A stretch of DNA of 64,000 bases. It comes from Paenibacillus sp. MMS20-IR301. GTDB taxonomy: Bacteria > Bacillota > Bacilli > Paenibacillales > Paenibacillaceae. The stretch lies in NCBI RefSeq assembly GCF_032302195.1, contig NZ_CP135275.1, forward strand, positions 1,798,001 to 1,862,000, given 5' to 3'. Position 1 is the stretch's first letter; each line of letters opens with the position of its first letter. The position numbers and the translations under genes were made by a program. The notes beneath the pieces are model-generated. The model made no database searches and was not told where the DNA came from. It was given only the letters and a program-made list of their open reading frames with translations. Shown piece after piece: positions 33,907 to 43,366 of this stretch.

Positions 33907-35439
33907 CTAACATAACTCCTGGTAATCGAACCAGTCAAAGTGAGCCGGAGCCTGCGAACACTTCCCGTTGCCTGTAGCGTACATTGCTATAAATACCCCG
34001 GTAAAACCGCCTGCTACTTCAGTGGACAACAGCCCGCTTTCCCCCTGTCCGATGATTACCGGCTCGCTCCCGCCATCCGAGTAATTGAAGACATATTGAG
34101 ACTTGTCAGCACAGATGGTCAGTACGGCAGTATCTGATGCCCACGGGATCTCCTGCTCAATCCTCCATAGTGTCCCCAGTCGTCTGCGGAAAATCAGTAC
34201 GCGTACGCCGCCAAGCTGTGTTACTGCAAGCTCATAATGAAACCGTTCGTTCATAAAAACTGTAAGTCCGGCTTCTTCACCGTCCTGCTGCGGTGCAAAC
34301 GTCAAATGCGCTGCGAAGCGGCCTGCGAAGTGCTGCTGTCTGCGCCCGACAAATGCAGGGGTGGCTGCTTCATTCAATGTAACCGGCGAACCGTGCAGTG
34401 TCAGACTGCCGCTCTTCTCTGTAAGTGACCAGTTCTCACGGTCAGGGGTACGCAGGAAGGTCCAGCAGGGAGCCAGCTCCTTGGCTTCGAAATCATCCCG
34501 GACCGGAGCCGCTGGCAGCGGCTGCAGCCTCAGACCGTCTGCGGGCATGAGCTCGCTGACTATTCCGTTATCGCCGATGACCGGCCAGCCGTCAGCTGTC
34601 CAGCTCACCGGCGCCAGGAATGTTTCCCGGCCCAAATGATGCTGCATCGGATAGCCGACAGGCCGGATTCCCAGGAATACCGCCCACCAGCCTCCGTCCG
34701 GTGCTTGAATCAGATCCCCGTGTCCTGTAGCCTGGATCGGGCTCAGCAGGCTCCGGTGGGAGAGGATCGGATTATGCGGACAGCCTTCAAACGGGCCGTC
34801 CGGCCGCTTGCTCCGGGCAATAGTGACCATATGCCCGTATTCGGTTCCGCCTTCGGCGATCATCAGATAATACCATTCGCCAATATGGTAGAGGTGCGGT
34901 GCTTCAGGATGCTGGCCGCCGCTCCCCTTCCATACGAGCTGAATATCCGTCAGGCGTTCGCCCGTCTTCACATCAATCCGGCTCTGATAAGCCCCTTGGC
35001 CCCCGGCGTCGTGTGCACTGGTATAATAGACCGCCCCGTCCTCATCGAAGAACAGATCCGGATCGATCCCCGGCTGATCCACATAGACCGGATCGGACCA
35101 TTCTCCCCAAGGATCGTCTGTGTAGACGAAGAAGTTGCCCCCGCCTGAGACATTGGTAGTTGTCATGTAGAACCTGCCGGCGTGATGCCGGATGGTAGGT
35201 GCGTAAATACCTCCTGAGCTCCCGGTATTACGCAGATTCAATTGCGAAGTCCGTGTCAGGACATGGCCAAGCTGCTGCCAGTTCACCAGATCTGTACTAT
35301 GAAACAGCGGCACCCCCGGGAAATATTCAAACGAACTGGTTACTAAAAAATAATCTTCTCCTACCCGGCAGATGCTGGGATCGGGATGAAACCCGCTGAT
35401 TACGGGATTCCTGTAGCTTACAGGCAGCTGAACAGCCAA
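33907..35439 (-). CDS. GH43 family beta-xylosidase / alpha-L-arabinofuranosidase
   Basis: A 510-residue glycoside hydrolase. The five-bladed propeller domain (about 1-310) shows the family residues: first Asp in GFHPDPSICRVG, second Asp in PGIDPDLFFDEDG, catalytic Glu in GGQHPEAPHLYH. A C-terminal beta-sandwich (about 320-510) has LRTPDRENWSL and FVGRRQQHFAGRF, as in the XynB-type subfamily. There is no signal peptide, so it is cytoplasmic and trims imported oligosaccharides. The gene sits upstream of the LplBCA-like importer in the same direction, separated by a terminator, and is divergent from the giant repeat protein. Xylose versus arabinose specificity cannot be settled from the sequence. 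Confidence 0.92.
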   Translation of the reverse strand: MAVQLPVSYRNPVISGFHPDPSICRVGEDYFLVTSSFEYFPGVPLFHSTDLVNWQQLGHVLTRTSQLNLRNTGSSGGIYAPTIRHHAGRFYMTTTNVSGGGNFFVYTDDPWGEWSDPVYVDQPGIDPDLFFDEDGAVYYTSAHDAGGQGAYQSRIDVKTGERLTDIQLVWKGSGGQHPEAPHLYHIGEWYYLMIAEGGTEYGHMVTIARSKRPDGPFEGCPHNPILSHRSLLSPIQATGHGDLIQAPDGGWWAVFLGIRPVGYPMQHHLGRETFLAPVSWTADGWPVIGDNGIVSELMPADGLRLQPLPAAPVRDDFEAKELAPCWTFLRTPDRENWSLTEKSGSLTLHGSPVTLNEAATPAFVGRRQQHFAGRFAAHLTFAPQQDGEEAGLTVFMNERFHYELAVTQLGGVRVLIFRRRLGTLWRIEQEIPWASDTAVLTICADKSQYVFNYSDGGSEPVIIGQGESGLLSTEVAGGFTGVFIAMYATGNGKCSQAPAHFDWFDYQELC

Positions 35440-35673
35440 AATGGTACCACTCCTCTAAATAGGTAGATTTCATAACTATTATAGAGAAGCGGCTGTTTCT
35501 AATCCTTGATTATAAGGCCTAAAGTTAGCATGATCAGGCCATAAGCGAAGTGTGTGTCTTCACTAAATCAACACGCATTTTTTGGATATCTACGGAATAT
35601 TACAACCATCCGCCCAAATATACATGTGGAGATATGGAGCAAATTTCTAATCTGCGGAGGGAGAAAAGTATAT

Positions 35674-36621
35674 ATGGCGTTTCAGCTCAGGTATAACACG
35701 ACCATGAACGGAGCAATGACGTTCACGGGCAACACGCTCGGGCTTAACAAAACAACAAACCAGAATAACCAGGGGATCGTTGGCTCGATAGGCGCCTTCT
35801 CTACGACCAATAACACACTTCAAGCCGGCAACTTCCCGCTAGGGACAACGCTGAATTACACGTTGAACTCATCTTCGGCTATTCTGAGCCTGCCGGCAGG
35901 AGCCAGCGTCCTCTATGCTGAACTGGTCTGGTCGGCCAGCTACAACACCGGAGGCAACAACCTGATCGGCAGCATCGGGAATTCCATCACATTCACTACA
36001 CCGGCAGGCGTATTCTCAGTTGCTCCAGATCCGGCAACGGCAGTCAACACGGCTCCTGCAGCTCCTGACTATGTCAATTCTGCCAATGTAACGGCCCTTG
36101 TCCAGCAGGGTGGAGCAGGCACTTACACTACTGGCAATGTGGTCGGTACCGTCTCAGCTTCTGAGAACAATGCAAACTTTGCCGGGTGGACGCTCGCTGT
36201 GGTGTATTCCAGTCCGTATCTGCCCTCCCGCAATATGAGTGTCTTTGTAGGCGCGGAAGTGGTCAACCAGGCCATTGGCTCTTCGTCTGCAACGATCAGC
36301 GGATTTGCAACACCTGTCACGGGAGCAGTTAGCGGTCGTCTCATGGTGAGTGCCGGTGAAGGCGATCCGCAGATCGTAGGCGACCAGGTGTTATTCGGTC
36401 CGACTGCCGGCTCACTAACCGCCATCTCCGGACCAAACAACCCGATCAACAACTTTTTTTGCTCGCAGATCAATAACGACCAAGGACTGCTCGATACGAA
36501 CGGTACGTTCGGCAGTCTGAATTCAACTCCAGGCACCGCCAGAATCGGCGCACGCCAAGGGTGGGATATCACGAACGTCAACGTCTCCCCGCAGCTTAGC
36601 AACTCTCAGACTCTGCCGTGA
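35674..36621 (+). CDS. N-terminal part of giant DUF11/Ig-repeat protein (split)
   Basis: A 315-residue product starting at ATG 35674 (MAFQLRYNTTMNGAMTFTGN) after GCGGAGGGAG. The open frame reaches back to 35554, but those 40 codons look non-coding. The sequence is a glycine/serine/asparagine-rich beta-structure that precedes DUF11 repeats in large Paenibacillus and Bacillus proteins (for example SILSLPAGA-like ILSLPAGASVLYAELVWSAS and ARQGWDITNVNVS). It stops at 36621 within GTGA, where homologous sequence is expected to continue NSQT-SAV-IQVTSQGDAY in the frame of the next feature. One missing base near 36610 explains the break. No signal peptide is visible at the N-terminus. Confidence 0.8.
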   Translation: MAFQLRYNTTMNGAMTFTGNTLGLNKTTNQNNQGIVGSIGAFSTTNNTLQAGNFPLGTTLNYTLNSSSAILSLPAGASVLYAELVWSASYNTGGNNLIGSIGNSITFTTPAGVFSVAPDPATAVNTAPAAPDYVNSANVTALVQQGGAGTYTTGNVVGTVSASENNANFAGWTLAVVYSSPYLPSRNMSVFVGAEVVNQAIGSSSATISGFATPVTGAVSGRLMVSAGEGDPQIVGDQVLFGPTAGSLTAISGPNNPINNFFCSQINNDQGLLDTNGTFGSLNSTPGTARIGARQGWDITNVNVSPQLSNSQTLP

Positions 36622-39600
36622 TTCAGGTAACCTCACAAGGCGATGCGTATGTGGTCAGCAGTCTTGGGCTCCAGGTGGATGTCAATGCTCCGTTATTTGT
36701 GTTTAACAAAAGCTCTAATGTATCCTCCGCCCTTGTCGGTGACAATATCCAGTACACCATTACAGCGAGCAATAACGGCACTGCTTCCGCTACGCTTGTT
36801 CTGCTGCAGGACAGCTTCCCGGCCTCCGGTGTATTTGTTCCCGGCTCCCTCTCGGTCAACGGAATTAACCAGCCGGCTGCCAATCCGGTCACAGGCCTGA
36901 ATCTGGGAGTCATAGCTCCAGGGCAGACCGTTACGATAGTGTATTCAGTACAGATTGTATCCCGCCCGGCCGGTTCTACCCAATCCAATGTCGCTAACCT
37001 GACCTACAACTTCCAGAGCCTTCCTAACGGTCCTGTCTTCAGCGGTATGGCACGCTCAAACGGCAACAATGTGGCTATAGGCAATAGGCCGCCTACAGTT
37101 CCTAACTATGCGCTTACTACAACTGAAGGTGTGGCTGTCTCGGGTCAGGTAGTGGGTGCAGATATCGACGGTGATCCGCTGACCTATTCTCAGAACTCTG
37201 TTCCCACGAATGGAACGGCCAGCGTTAATCCGGACGGCACATTCACGTATACCCCCAATCCCGGTTTCGTCGGTATGGATTCCTTCACTGTGCTGGTCAG
37301 TGACCAGCAGGGCGGAACAGCTATTTCGACGATTACAATTACTATAGTGAATCAGCCGCCGGTTGCCCAGAGCCTTAATCTGACCACTAATAAAAACGTG
37401 CCGGTTCCAGGCCAGGTCATTGCAACCGATCCGGATGGCGACCCGCTTGTGTATGCGCTGAACACTCCGCCGGGGAACGGCAGCGTAGTTGTTAATGTGG
37501 ATGGCTCTTTCACCTACACGCCTAACCCCGGCTTCGCCGGTACCGATATGTTTACGGTGCTTGTCAGCGATCCGAATGGCGGTACAGCGCTGTCTACGGT
37601 AACCATTCAAGTTATTAATTTGCCTCCGGTTACCAGTAATTTGAATCTGACAACACCTGAAAATATTGCCCTTCCCGGCCAGGTGACCGGGACTGATCCG
37701 GATGGCGATCCCCTAACCTTCACGCTCGCTTCCCCGCCGGTAAACGGGACGGTAGTAGTTAATCCAAACGGAACGTTCACGTATACACCGGACTTGAACT
37801 TCATAGGAACTGACACCTTCACCGTACAGGTAAGTGATCCCAGCGGCGGAGTCGCCATCGCCACAGTCACAGTTCAGGTCATTAACCTTCCACCGGTTAC
37901 CAGTAATGTTACCGTATCTACCCTGCAGAATACACCTGTTCCCGGGCAGGTCACAGCAACCGATCCTAACGCAGATCCATTAACCTTCTCGCAGAACTCG
38001 CTCCCGGCAAACGGAACTGCTGTTGTGAATCCCGACGGCACATTCCTTTATACGCCGAACCTTGGTTTTGTCGGAGTTGATTCCTTCACTGTACTGGTCA
38101 GTGACGGCAGAGGCGGAACGGCACTTGCCACCGTAACGGTCAATGTAGCCAATCAGGCACCGGTTGCCCAGAATTTGACGATTACCACGAATGGTAACAC
38201 CCCTGCTGCCGGCCAGGTCATAGCTACCGATCCGGATGGCAATCCGCTCACCTTCACACTGAACACCAGCCCGGTAAATGGAACGGTCCTGGTGAATCCG
38301 GATGGTACATTCGTCTACACGCCTAGCACCGGCTTCACCGGTACAGATTCCTTTACGGTTACGGTCTCTGATGGGCTCGGCGGTACAACAGTGGCCTCTG
38401 TAACGGTTAATGTGCTTGATCTGCCGCCGGTGACCAGCGATGTAGCACTCTCCACCCTTCAGAATATCCCGGCTTCCGGGCAGGTTACCGCTACCGATCC
38501 TAACGCAGATCCGCTCGTCTTCTCTTTGCTGACTCCGCCAGTGAACGGAAGTGCAGCAGTGGGCCCGGATGGTTCATTTGTCTACACGCCAAATACGGGC
38601 TTTGTGGGTCCGGATTCGTTCTCGGTGCTGGTCAGTGACGGACGGGGCGGAACAGCGGTCTCCACCGTTACGATTAACGTGCTCAATCAGAACCCGGTGG
38701 TACAGAATCAATCTCTGGCTACACCGCAGAATACGCCTCTGGCCGGCCAGGTAGTCGCTACGGATCCGGACGGTGATGCGCTGGCCTATGTCCTGCATTC
38801 TTCACCAGGGAACGGTACTGCCGTAGTGAACCCGGATGGGTCCTTCACTTATACCCCGAATATCGGATTTGTCGGAACCGATTCCTTCACCGTGCTGGTC
38901 ACGGACGGGAAAGGCGGCTTAGCCGTTGGTACCGTCGTCGTTAATGTATTTAACCGTCCGCCGGTCGCACAGGATCTTTCGCTGGTCACACCGGTCAATG
39001 CACCTGTAGCCGGGCAGATTCCGGCCACAGATCCGGATGGCGATATTCTTACCTACACAGTGTCTGCACCGCCGGCAAACGGTACGGTTGTGCTTAACCC
39101 GGACGGCTCCTTTACGTATACGCCGAATTTCAATTTCATCGGAGTAGACACCTTCTCTGTGCTGGTCAGTGACGGCAAGGGCGGTACGGCAACTTCCAAT
39201 GTTACGGTTGCCATTCCGGTGGCTGCACCGGTCACTTCTGATCTCACTGTCACTACCACTACTAATATTCCTGTAGGCGGCCAGGTCATTGCAACTGATC
39301 CGCAGGGGCAAACGCTGACGTATACCCTCTCTGTTCCACCGGCTAATGGTTCAGTTGTTCTTAACCCGGCAACCGGTACCTTCGTCTACACGCCTAATCT
39401 CGGTTTTGCCGGCACGGATACCTTCTCCGTACTCGTTACGAATACGAGCGGCGTATTTGTTACTTCAGTAGTTACAGCGAACGTATCAAATACACCGCCT
39501 GTTGCCCAGAATCTGACGCTGAACACACTGCAGAATACACCGACAGGCGGACAGATTCCTGCGGTTGACCCGGATGGCAATCCGCTGACGTATACATTAT

Positions 39601-42600
39601 CTGTTCCTCCTGCACTTGGAACTGTGCTGCTGAATCCGGATGGTTCGTTCACCTATACACCTAATGCCGGAGTAGTTGGAACCGATACGTTCAGTGTGCT
39701 GGTCAGTGACGGCAGAGGCGGTACCGCTACCTCCGTGGTAACGGTTAATATTATCGATCAGCCGCCAATTACGCAAAATGTACAGCTCAGCACACCGGCC
39801 AATACACCGGTGGCCGGCGCAGTAACCGCCATCGACCCTGATGGGGATGCGCTCACCTTTACATTGAATGCTGCCCCTGTCTTCGGTACTGCGGTGGTGA
39901 ATCCGGACGGTACTTTTACCTTTACCCCGGATGTTAATTATATCGGACCTGATTCGTTCACCGTACTCGTCAGTGACGGCAAAGGCGGAAATGCTGTTTC
40001 TACGGTGTTCATTAATGTGTTCAATAACCCGCCCGTAGCTGTCGGAACCAGTGTAACTACACCGGAGAATGTCCCTGTGGCTGGTGCAGTAACGGCAACC
40101 GACCCGGAAGGCAATCCGATTACGTTCACGCTGCTGAACCCGCCGGTTAGCGGAACGGTTGTCGTTAATCCGGATGGTACGTTCCTGTATACACCTGACT
40201 CAACGTTTGTCGGCCAGGATAACTTCACTGTACTTGCAAGCGACGGGCTGGGCGGTACAGCAATCGCTCCGGTCATCGTAACCGTAACCGACATTCCGCC
40301 AATTGCTGCAGACACTTCAATCAGCACGAACATTAACACTCCGGCCTCGGGGCAGATTATTGCGGTTGATCCGGGCGGTGACCCGCTCACATTCAGCCTG
40401 CAGTCACCGCCGGTTAATGGTACAGCTGTAGTTAACCCGGACGGCACTTTCACCTATACACCGAATACAGGCTATTCTGGTACCGATGCCTTCACAGTCC
40501 TTGTCAATGACAATCAGGGCGGTACCGTTGTTGCAACAGTGCGGGTTAATGTCGTGAATCAGCTGCCGGTAGTTCAGAATGCTACATTGAATACTACTCA
40601 GCCTCTGCCGGTCAGCGGAGCTATCATCGCATTTGACCCTGACGGCGATCCGTTGACGTATGCTATCGGTACCCCTCCAGCATCGGGTACAGTAGTGCTG
40701 AACCCGGATGGCATCTTCACCTATACGCCTGACCCGGCTTTTGTAGGCACAGATTTCTTCACAGTAGCAGTCAGCGATGGACGCGGCGGCACTACCCTCG
40801 CCACCGTTACTGTGAATGTAGCCCCTAATCCTCCGGTCGCCACGGATGTAACATTGACGACAGGCAGCAACACCCCTGTAGCAGGCCAGATTACAGCAGT
40901 AGATCCGGACGGGAATCCATTCAGCTTCACCCTGCTGTCACCGCCGGTAAACGGCACTGTAATTGTTAATCCGGACGGTACCTTTACGTATACACCTAAT
41001 CCGAATTTCATTGGCACGGACAGCTTCACTGTTCTGGTTACTGACAGCACAGGAGCAACCAGCACTGGAACGGTTACCATTAATGTGGTCAATCTGCCGC
41101 CAGTCGCCATTGGTACCTCGCTGACTACGAACGAGAATATTCCAGTCAGCGGTGCTGTTACAGCTACCGATCCGGACGGTAATCTGCTGACCTTCACCCT
41201 AGGTATGCCACCGGCAAACGGCACTGCGGTGGTTAATCCGGATGGAACATTCACCTACACACCAAATCCGGGCTTCGCGGGTACAGATGTATTCGCTGTT
41301 CTCGTCAGTGACGGATTAGGCGGAACCGCAATGGCCAGTGCAATTATAACAGTGTTGAATCTGCCGCCGACCGCACAGGACCTGTCTATTGGCGGTATCC
41401 CCAATACTCCGGTTAACGGGCAGGTTATCGCATCTGATCCAAGTGGAGATCCCTTAACGTATACAATCAATTCATTCCCTGTCAACGGAACCGCCGTGCT
41501 GAATCCGGATGGTTCATTCACTTATACACCTGCGTTCGGGTTCACGGGAATTGATTCCTTCACAGTTCTGGTGACTGACAGCAACGGGGCAAGCGCCTTA
41601 TCTACAGTAATGATAACCATCCCGCTGCTCCCGCCAGTGATTACAGATGAGGTGTATGATACCTTCGCTGATGTGCCGGTAGCCGGACAGATTACCGCTG
41701 TTGATCCTGAAGGCTCCGCATTAACCTTTACGCTGGCAGGACTGCCGTCAAATGGCGTTGCCGTTGTCAATCCTGACGGGACCTTCACGTATGTTCCGAA
41801 TATGGGCTTCGTTGGTGTAGACAGCTTCACGGTTACCGCAACAGATATCTATGGTGCATCAGCTACCGGAACAGTCACTATTCAGGTTATTGCTGTACCT
41901 CCGGTTGCGCCGGATATTGCACTTACCACGCCTGTCGGCACATCAGTCAGCGGCCAGGCTGCAGCGACCGACCCGGATACGACTGTCTTGCTATATACGC
42001 TCTATGTCCCGGGACCGGCCAACGGGGTTGCAGTTGTGAATCAGGATGGAACATTCACGTATACGCCGAACCCTGGCTTTCTCGGCGTAGATACGTTCCC
42101 GATCATCGTAACCGATACCTTCGGGCTTAATGACATTGCTGTTGTCACTGTAACTGTCGTTGCTGACGTACCTGTAGCTTCACCAGTTGCTGTCAGTACC
42201 TCTGCTGGTCAACCGATTACCGGTGCTGTAATCGCAACTGATCCGGCCGGGCTGGCCTTGACCTATAGTTTGGGGACACCTCCGGCGAACGGAACAGTTG
42301 TGGTCAACCCGGACGGCACCTTCACGTATACGCCAAATCCGGGCTTCGCGGGTACAGACAGCTTCACAGTCATTGTAACGAACAGTGCCGGTGTCAGTAT
42401 TACCGTCACAGTAACGGTTACTGTGACGCCGCTGGGCGGGCCGGTTACGACCAATATCGGAATTGGAACCATACAGAACCAGCCGGTATCCGGGCGGCTG
42501 CCTGCAACCAGCCCGGCGGGCCTGCCGTTGATATATTCGGCAGGTTCCCAGCCGGCTAACGGTACGGTTGTTGTGAATCCGGACGGCACCTTCACATATG

Positions 42601-43241
42601 TGCCTAATCCCGGATTCTTCGGCACCGACAGCTTCATTATTACCGTTACTGACAGCTTGGGACGAAGCGCTCAGGCTACCATCACTGTTATCGTCTATGA
42701 CCCGCCGAGTCCCGCTCCGATTGTCCTGAATGCCGGACTTAGTACGCCTGAAGGAACGCCAGTTAGCGGTGTTGCGCCAGGCGGAGCCGGTGCCGCATAT
42801 GCTCTCTTGACGCCTCCAGTTCATGGCGTGCTTGGTTTTGGCGCAAACGGCTCGTTCGTATATACACCGAATGCCGGATTTACAGGTACCGACACCTTCA
42901 TTCTGCGGATTACCGATGCGCTGGGCAATGTATATCTCTACACTGTCGCCGTTACAGTCATCCCTGTTGCAGGTGCTTTGACCGTCAACTACTCTACAGA
43001 GGCGAATGCAGCCTTGACTGGTAACCTGAACAACATCGGTCTGGGCGGCATTACCGGAGCAGAGCTGGTAGCTGCACCGGGCAACGCCAGTCTGTCCCTT
43101 AATGCGGACGGCACCTTCACCCTGATTCCGAACACCGATTATGTCGGTCAGAACCAGTTCACGCTGGGGGTCACCGACAAGGACGGCAAGAAATATAAAG
43201 TTGTCGGTAAAGTCGATACACTTCCGGAAGGTGAAGAGTAA
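36618..43241 (+). CDS. giant Ig-like (Big_9/cadherin-type) tandem repeat protein
   Basis: A 2207-residue frame. The called start is GTG 36618 inside the previous stop, but without a ribosome site, so it is more likely the frameshifted continuation of 35674-36621. Residues about 10-150 are a DUF11-type domain (NKSSNVSSALVGDNIQYTIT). Then come 22 clear repeats of about 88 residues plus a divergent last one. The consensus core is VNPDGTFTYTPNPGFVGTDS followed by FTVLVSDGRGGT, with ATDPDGDPLTF ahead of it. These are Big_9-like Ig/cadherin folds often found in adhesins; the Asp-rich loops could bind calcium. It has no LPXTG sorting signal, membrane tail or SLH domain and ends in an acidic PEGEE. 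Location (spore surface, secreted or intracellular) is open. Confidence 0.85.
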   Translation: MIQVTSQGDAYVVSSLGLQVDVNAPLFVFNKSSNVSSALVGDNIQYTITASNNGTASATLVLLQDSFPASGVFVPGSLSVNGINQPAANPVTGLNLGVIAPGQTVTIVYSVQIVSRPAGSTQSNVANLTYNFQSLPNGPVFSGMARSNGNNVAIGNRPPTVPNYALTTTEGVAVSGQVVGADIDGDPLTYSQNSVPTNGTASVNPDGTFTYTPNPGFVGMDSFTVLVSDQQGGTAISTITITIVNQPPVAQSLNLTTNKNVPVPGQVIATDPDGDPLVYALNTPPGNGSVVVNVDGSFTYTPNPGFAGTDMFTVLVSDPNGGTALSTVTIQVINLPPVTSNLNLTTPENIALPGQVTGTDPDGDPLTFTLASPPVNGTVVVNPNGTFTYTPDLNFIGTDTFTVQVSDPSGGVAIATVTVQVINLPPVTSNVTVSTLQNTPVPGQVTATDPNADPLTFSQNSLPANGTAVVNPDGTFLYTPNLGFVGVDSFTVLVSDGRGGTALATVTVNVANQAPVAQNLTITTNGNTPAAGQVIATDPDGNPLTFTLNTSPVNGTVLVNPDGTFVYTPSTGFTGTDSFTVTVSDGLGGTTVASVTVNVLDLPPVTSDVALSTLQNIPASGQVTATDPNADPLVFSLLTPPVNGSAAVGPDGSFVYTPNTGFVGPDSFSVLVSDGRGGTAVSTVTINVLNQNPVVQNQSLATPQNTPLAGQVVATDPDGDALAYVLHSSPGNGTAVVNPDGSFTYTPNIGFVGTDSFTVLVTDGKGGLAVGTVVVNVFNRPPVAQDLSLVTPVNAPVAGQIPATDPDGDILTYTVSAPPANGTVVLNPDGSFTYTPNFNFIGVDTFSVLVSDGKGGTATSNVTVAIPVAAPVTSDLTVTTTTNIPVGGQVIATDPQGQTLTYTLSVPPANGSVVLNPATGTFVYTPNLGFAGTDTFSVLVTNTSGVFVTSVVTANVSNTPPVAQNLTLNTLQNTPTGGQIPAVDPDGNPLTYTLSVPPALGTVLLNPDGSFTYTPNAGVVGTDTFSVLVSDGRGGTATSVVTVNIIDQPPITQNVQLSTPANTPVAGAVTAIDPDGDALTFTLNAAPVFGTAVVNPDGTFTFTPDVNYIGPDSFTVLVSDGKGGNAVSTVFINVFNNPPVAVGTSVTTPENVPVAGAVTATDPEGNPITFTLLNPPVSGTVVVNPDGTFLYTPDSTFVGQDNFTVLASDGLGGTAIAPVIVTVTDIPPIAADTSISTNINTPASGQIIAVDPGGDPLTFSLQSPPVNGTAVVNPDGTFTYTPNTGYSGTDAFTVLVNDNQGGTVVATVRVNVVNQLPVVQNATLNTTQPLPVSGAIIAFDPDGDPLTYAIGTPPASGTVVLNPDGIFTYTPDPAFVGTDFFTVAVSDGRGGTTLATVTVNVAPNPPVATDVTLTTGSNTPVAGQITAVDPDGNPFSFTLLSPPVNGTVIVNPDGTFTYTPNPNFIGTDSFTVLVTDSTGATSTGTVTINVVNLPPVAIGTSLTTNENIPVSGAVTATDPDGNLLTFTLGMPPANGTAVVNPDGTFTYTPNPGFAGTDVFAVLVSDGLGGTAMASAIITVLNLPPTAQDLSIGGIPNTPVNGQVIASDPSGDPLTYTINSFPVNGTAVLNPDGSFTYTPAFGFTGIDSFTVLVTDSNGASALSTVMITIPLLPPVITDEVYDTFADVPVAGQITAVDPEGSALTFTLAGLPSNGVAVVNPDGTFTYVPNMGFVGVDSFTVTATDIYGASATGTVTIQVIAVPPVAPDIALTTPVGTSVSGQAAATDPDTTVLLYTLYVPGPANGVAVVNQDGTFTYTPNPGFLGVDTFPIIVTDTFGLNDIAVVTVTVVADVPVASPVAVSTSAGQPITGAVIATDPAGLALTYSLGTPPANGTVVVNPDGTFTYTPNPGFAGTDSFTVIVTNSAGVSITVTVTVTVTPLGGPVTTNIGIGTIQNQPVSGRLPATSPAGLPLIYSAGSQPANGTVVVNPDGTFTYVPNPGFFGTDSFIITVTDSLGRSAQATITVIVYDPPSPAPIVLNAGLSTPEGTPVSGVAPGGAGAAYALLTPPVHGVLGFGANGSFVYTPNAGFTGTDTFILRITDALGNVYLYTVAVTVIPVAGALTVNYSTEANAALTGNLNNIGLGGITGAELVAAPGNASLSLNADGTFTLIPNTDYVGQNQFTLGVTDKDGKKYKVVGKVDTLPEGEE
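37083..43205 (+). repeat. tandem array of about 23 Ig-like repeat units (about 265 bp)
   Basis: The coding repeat has a period of about 264-270 bases. Units share both protein and DNA words (AATCCGGACGG and its variants recur in almost every copy). Units 1-18 are near uniform, 19-21 drift, and 22-23 are the most divergent. This is the substrate for unequal crossing-over and for assembly collapse. Confidence 0.9.
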
Positions 43242-43298
43242 TCTGCTGTAATGATTAGCTGCAAGGCAGGAATGGCAACGCCAGAAGCAACAAAAGCA

Positions 43299-43338
43299 GG
43301 GGCGGTCCCGGAACCGGAAACGGTTCTGGGATCGCCCC
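43299..43338. terminator. strong hairpin between convergent genes, probable bidirectional terminator
   Basis: A 17-bp stem with two G-U pairs (GGGGCG-G-TCCC-G-GAACC, loop GGAAAC) lies between the repeat protein and the methyltransferase. T-rich sequence follows on the minus side (CTTTTGTT), less so on the plus side. Confidence 0.7.
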
Positions 43339-43366
43339 TTGCTGCATTCCTCTTGGTCCACCAGCT

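Noticed and set aside
36600..36625. Programmed -1 frameshifting to join the two parts of the repeat protein
   Set aside because: No X-XXY-YYZ slippery site or following pseudoknot is visible near the stop; simple base loss is more economical.
37056..42637. Several long frames on the strand opposite the giant repeat protein
   Set aside because: They mirror the repeat period and the codon bias of the sense gene, have no ribosome sites, and give unlikely compositions.
37083..43205. Regular repeats that might suggest a CRISPR or minisatellite array
   Set aside because: The period of about 265 bases, the open frame and protein-level conservation show a coding tandem repeat; there are no short repeat-spacer units.
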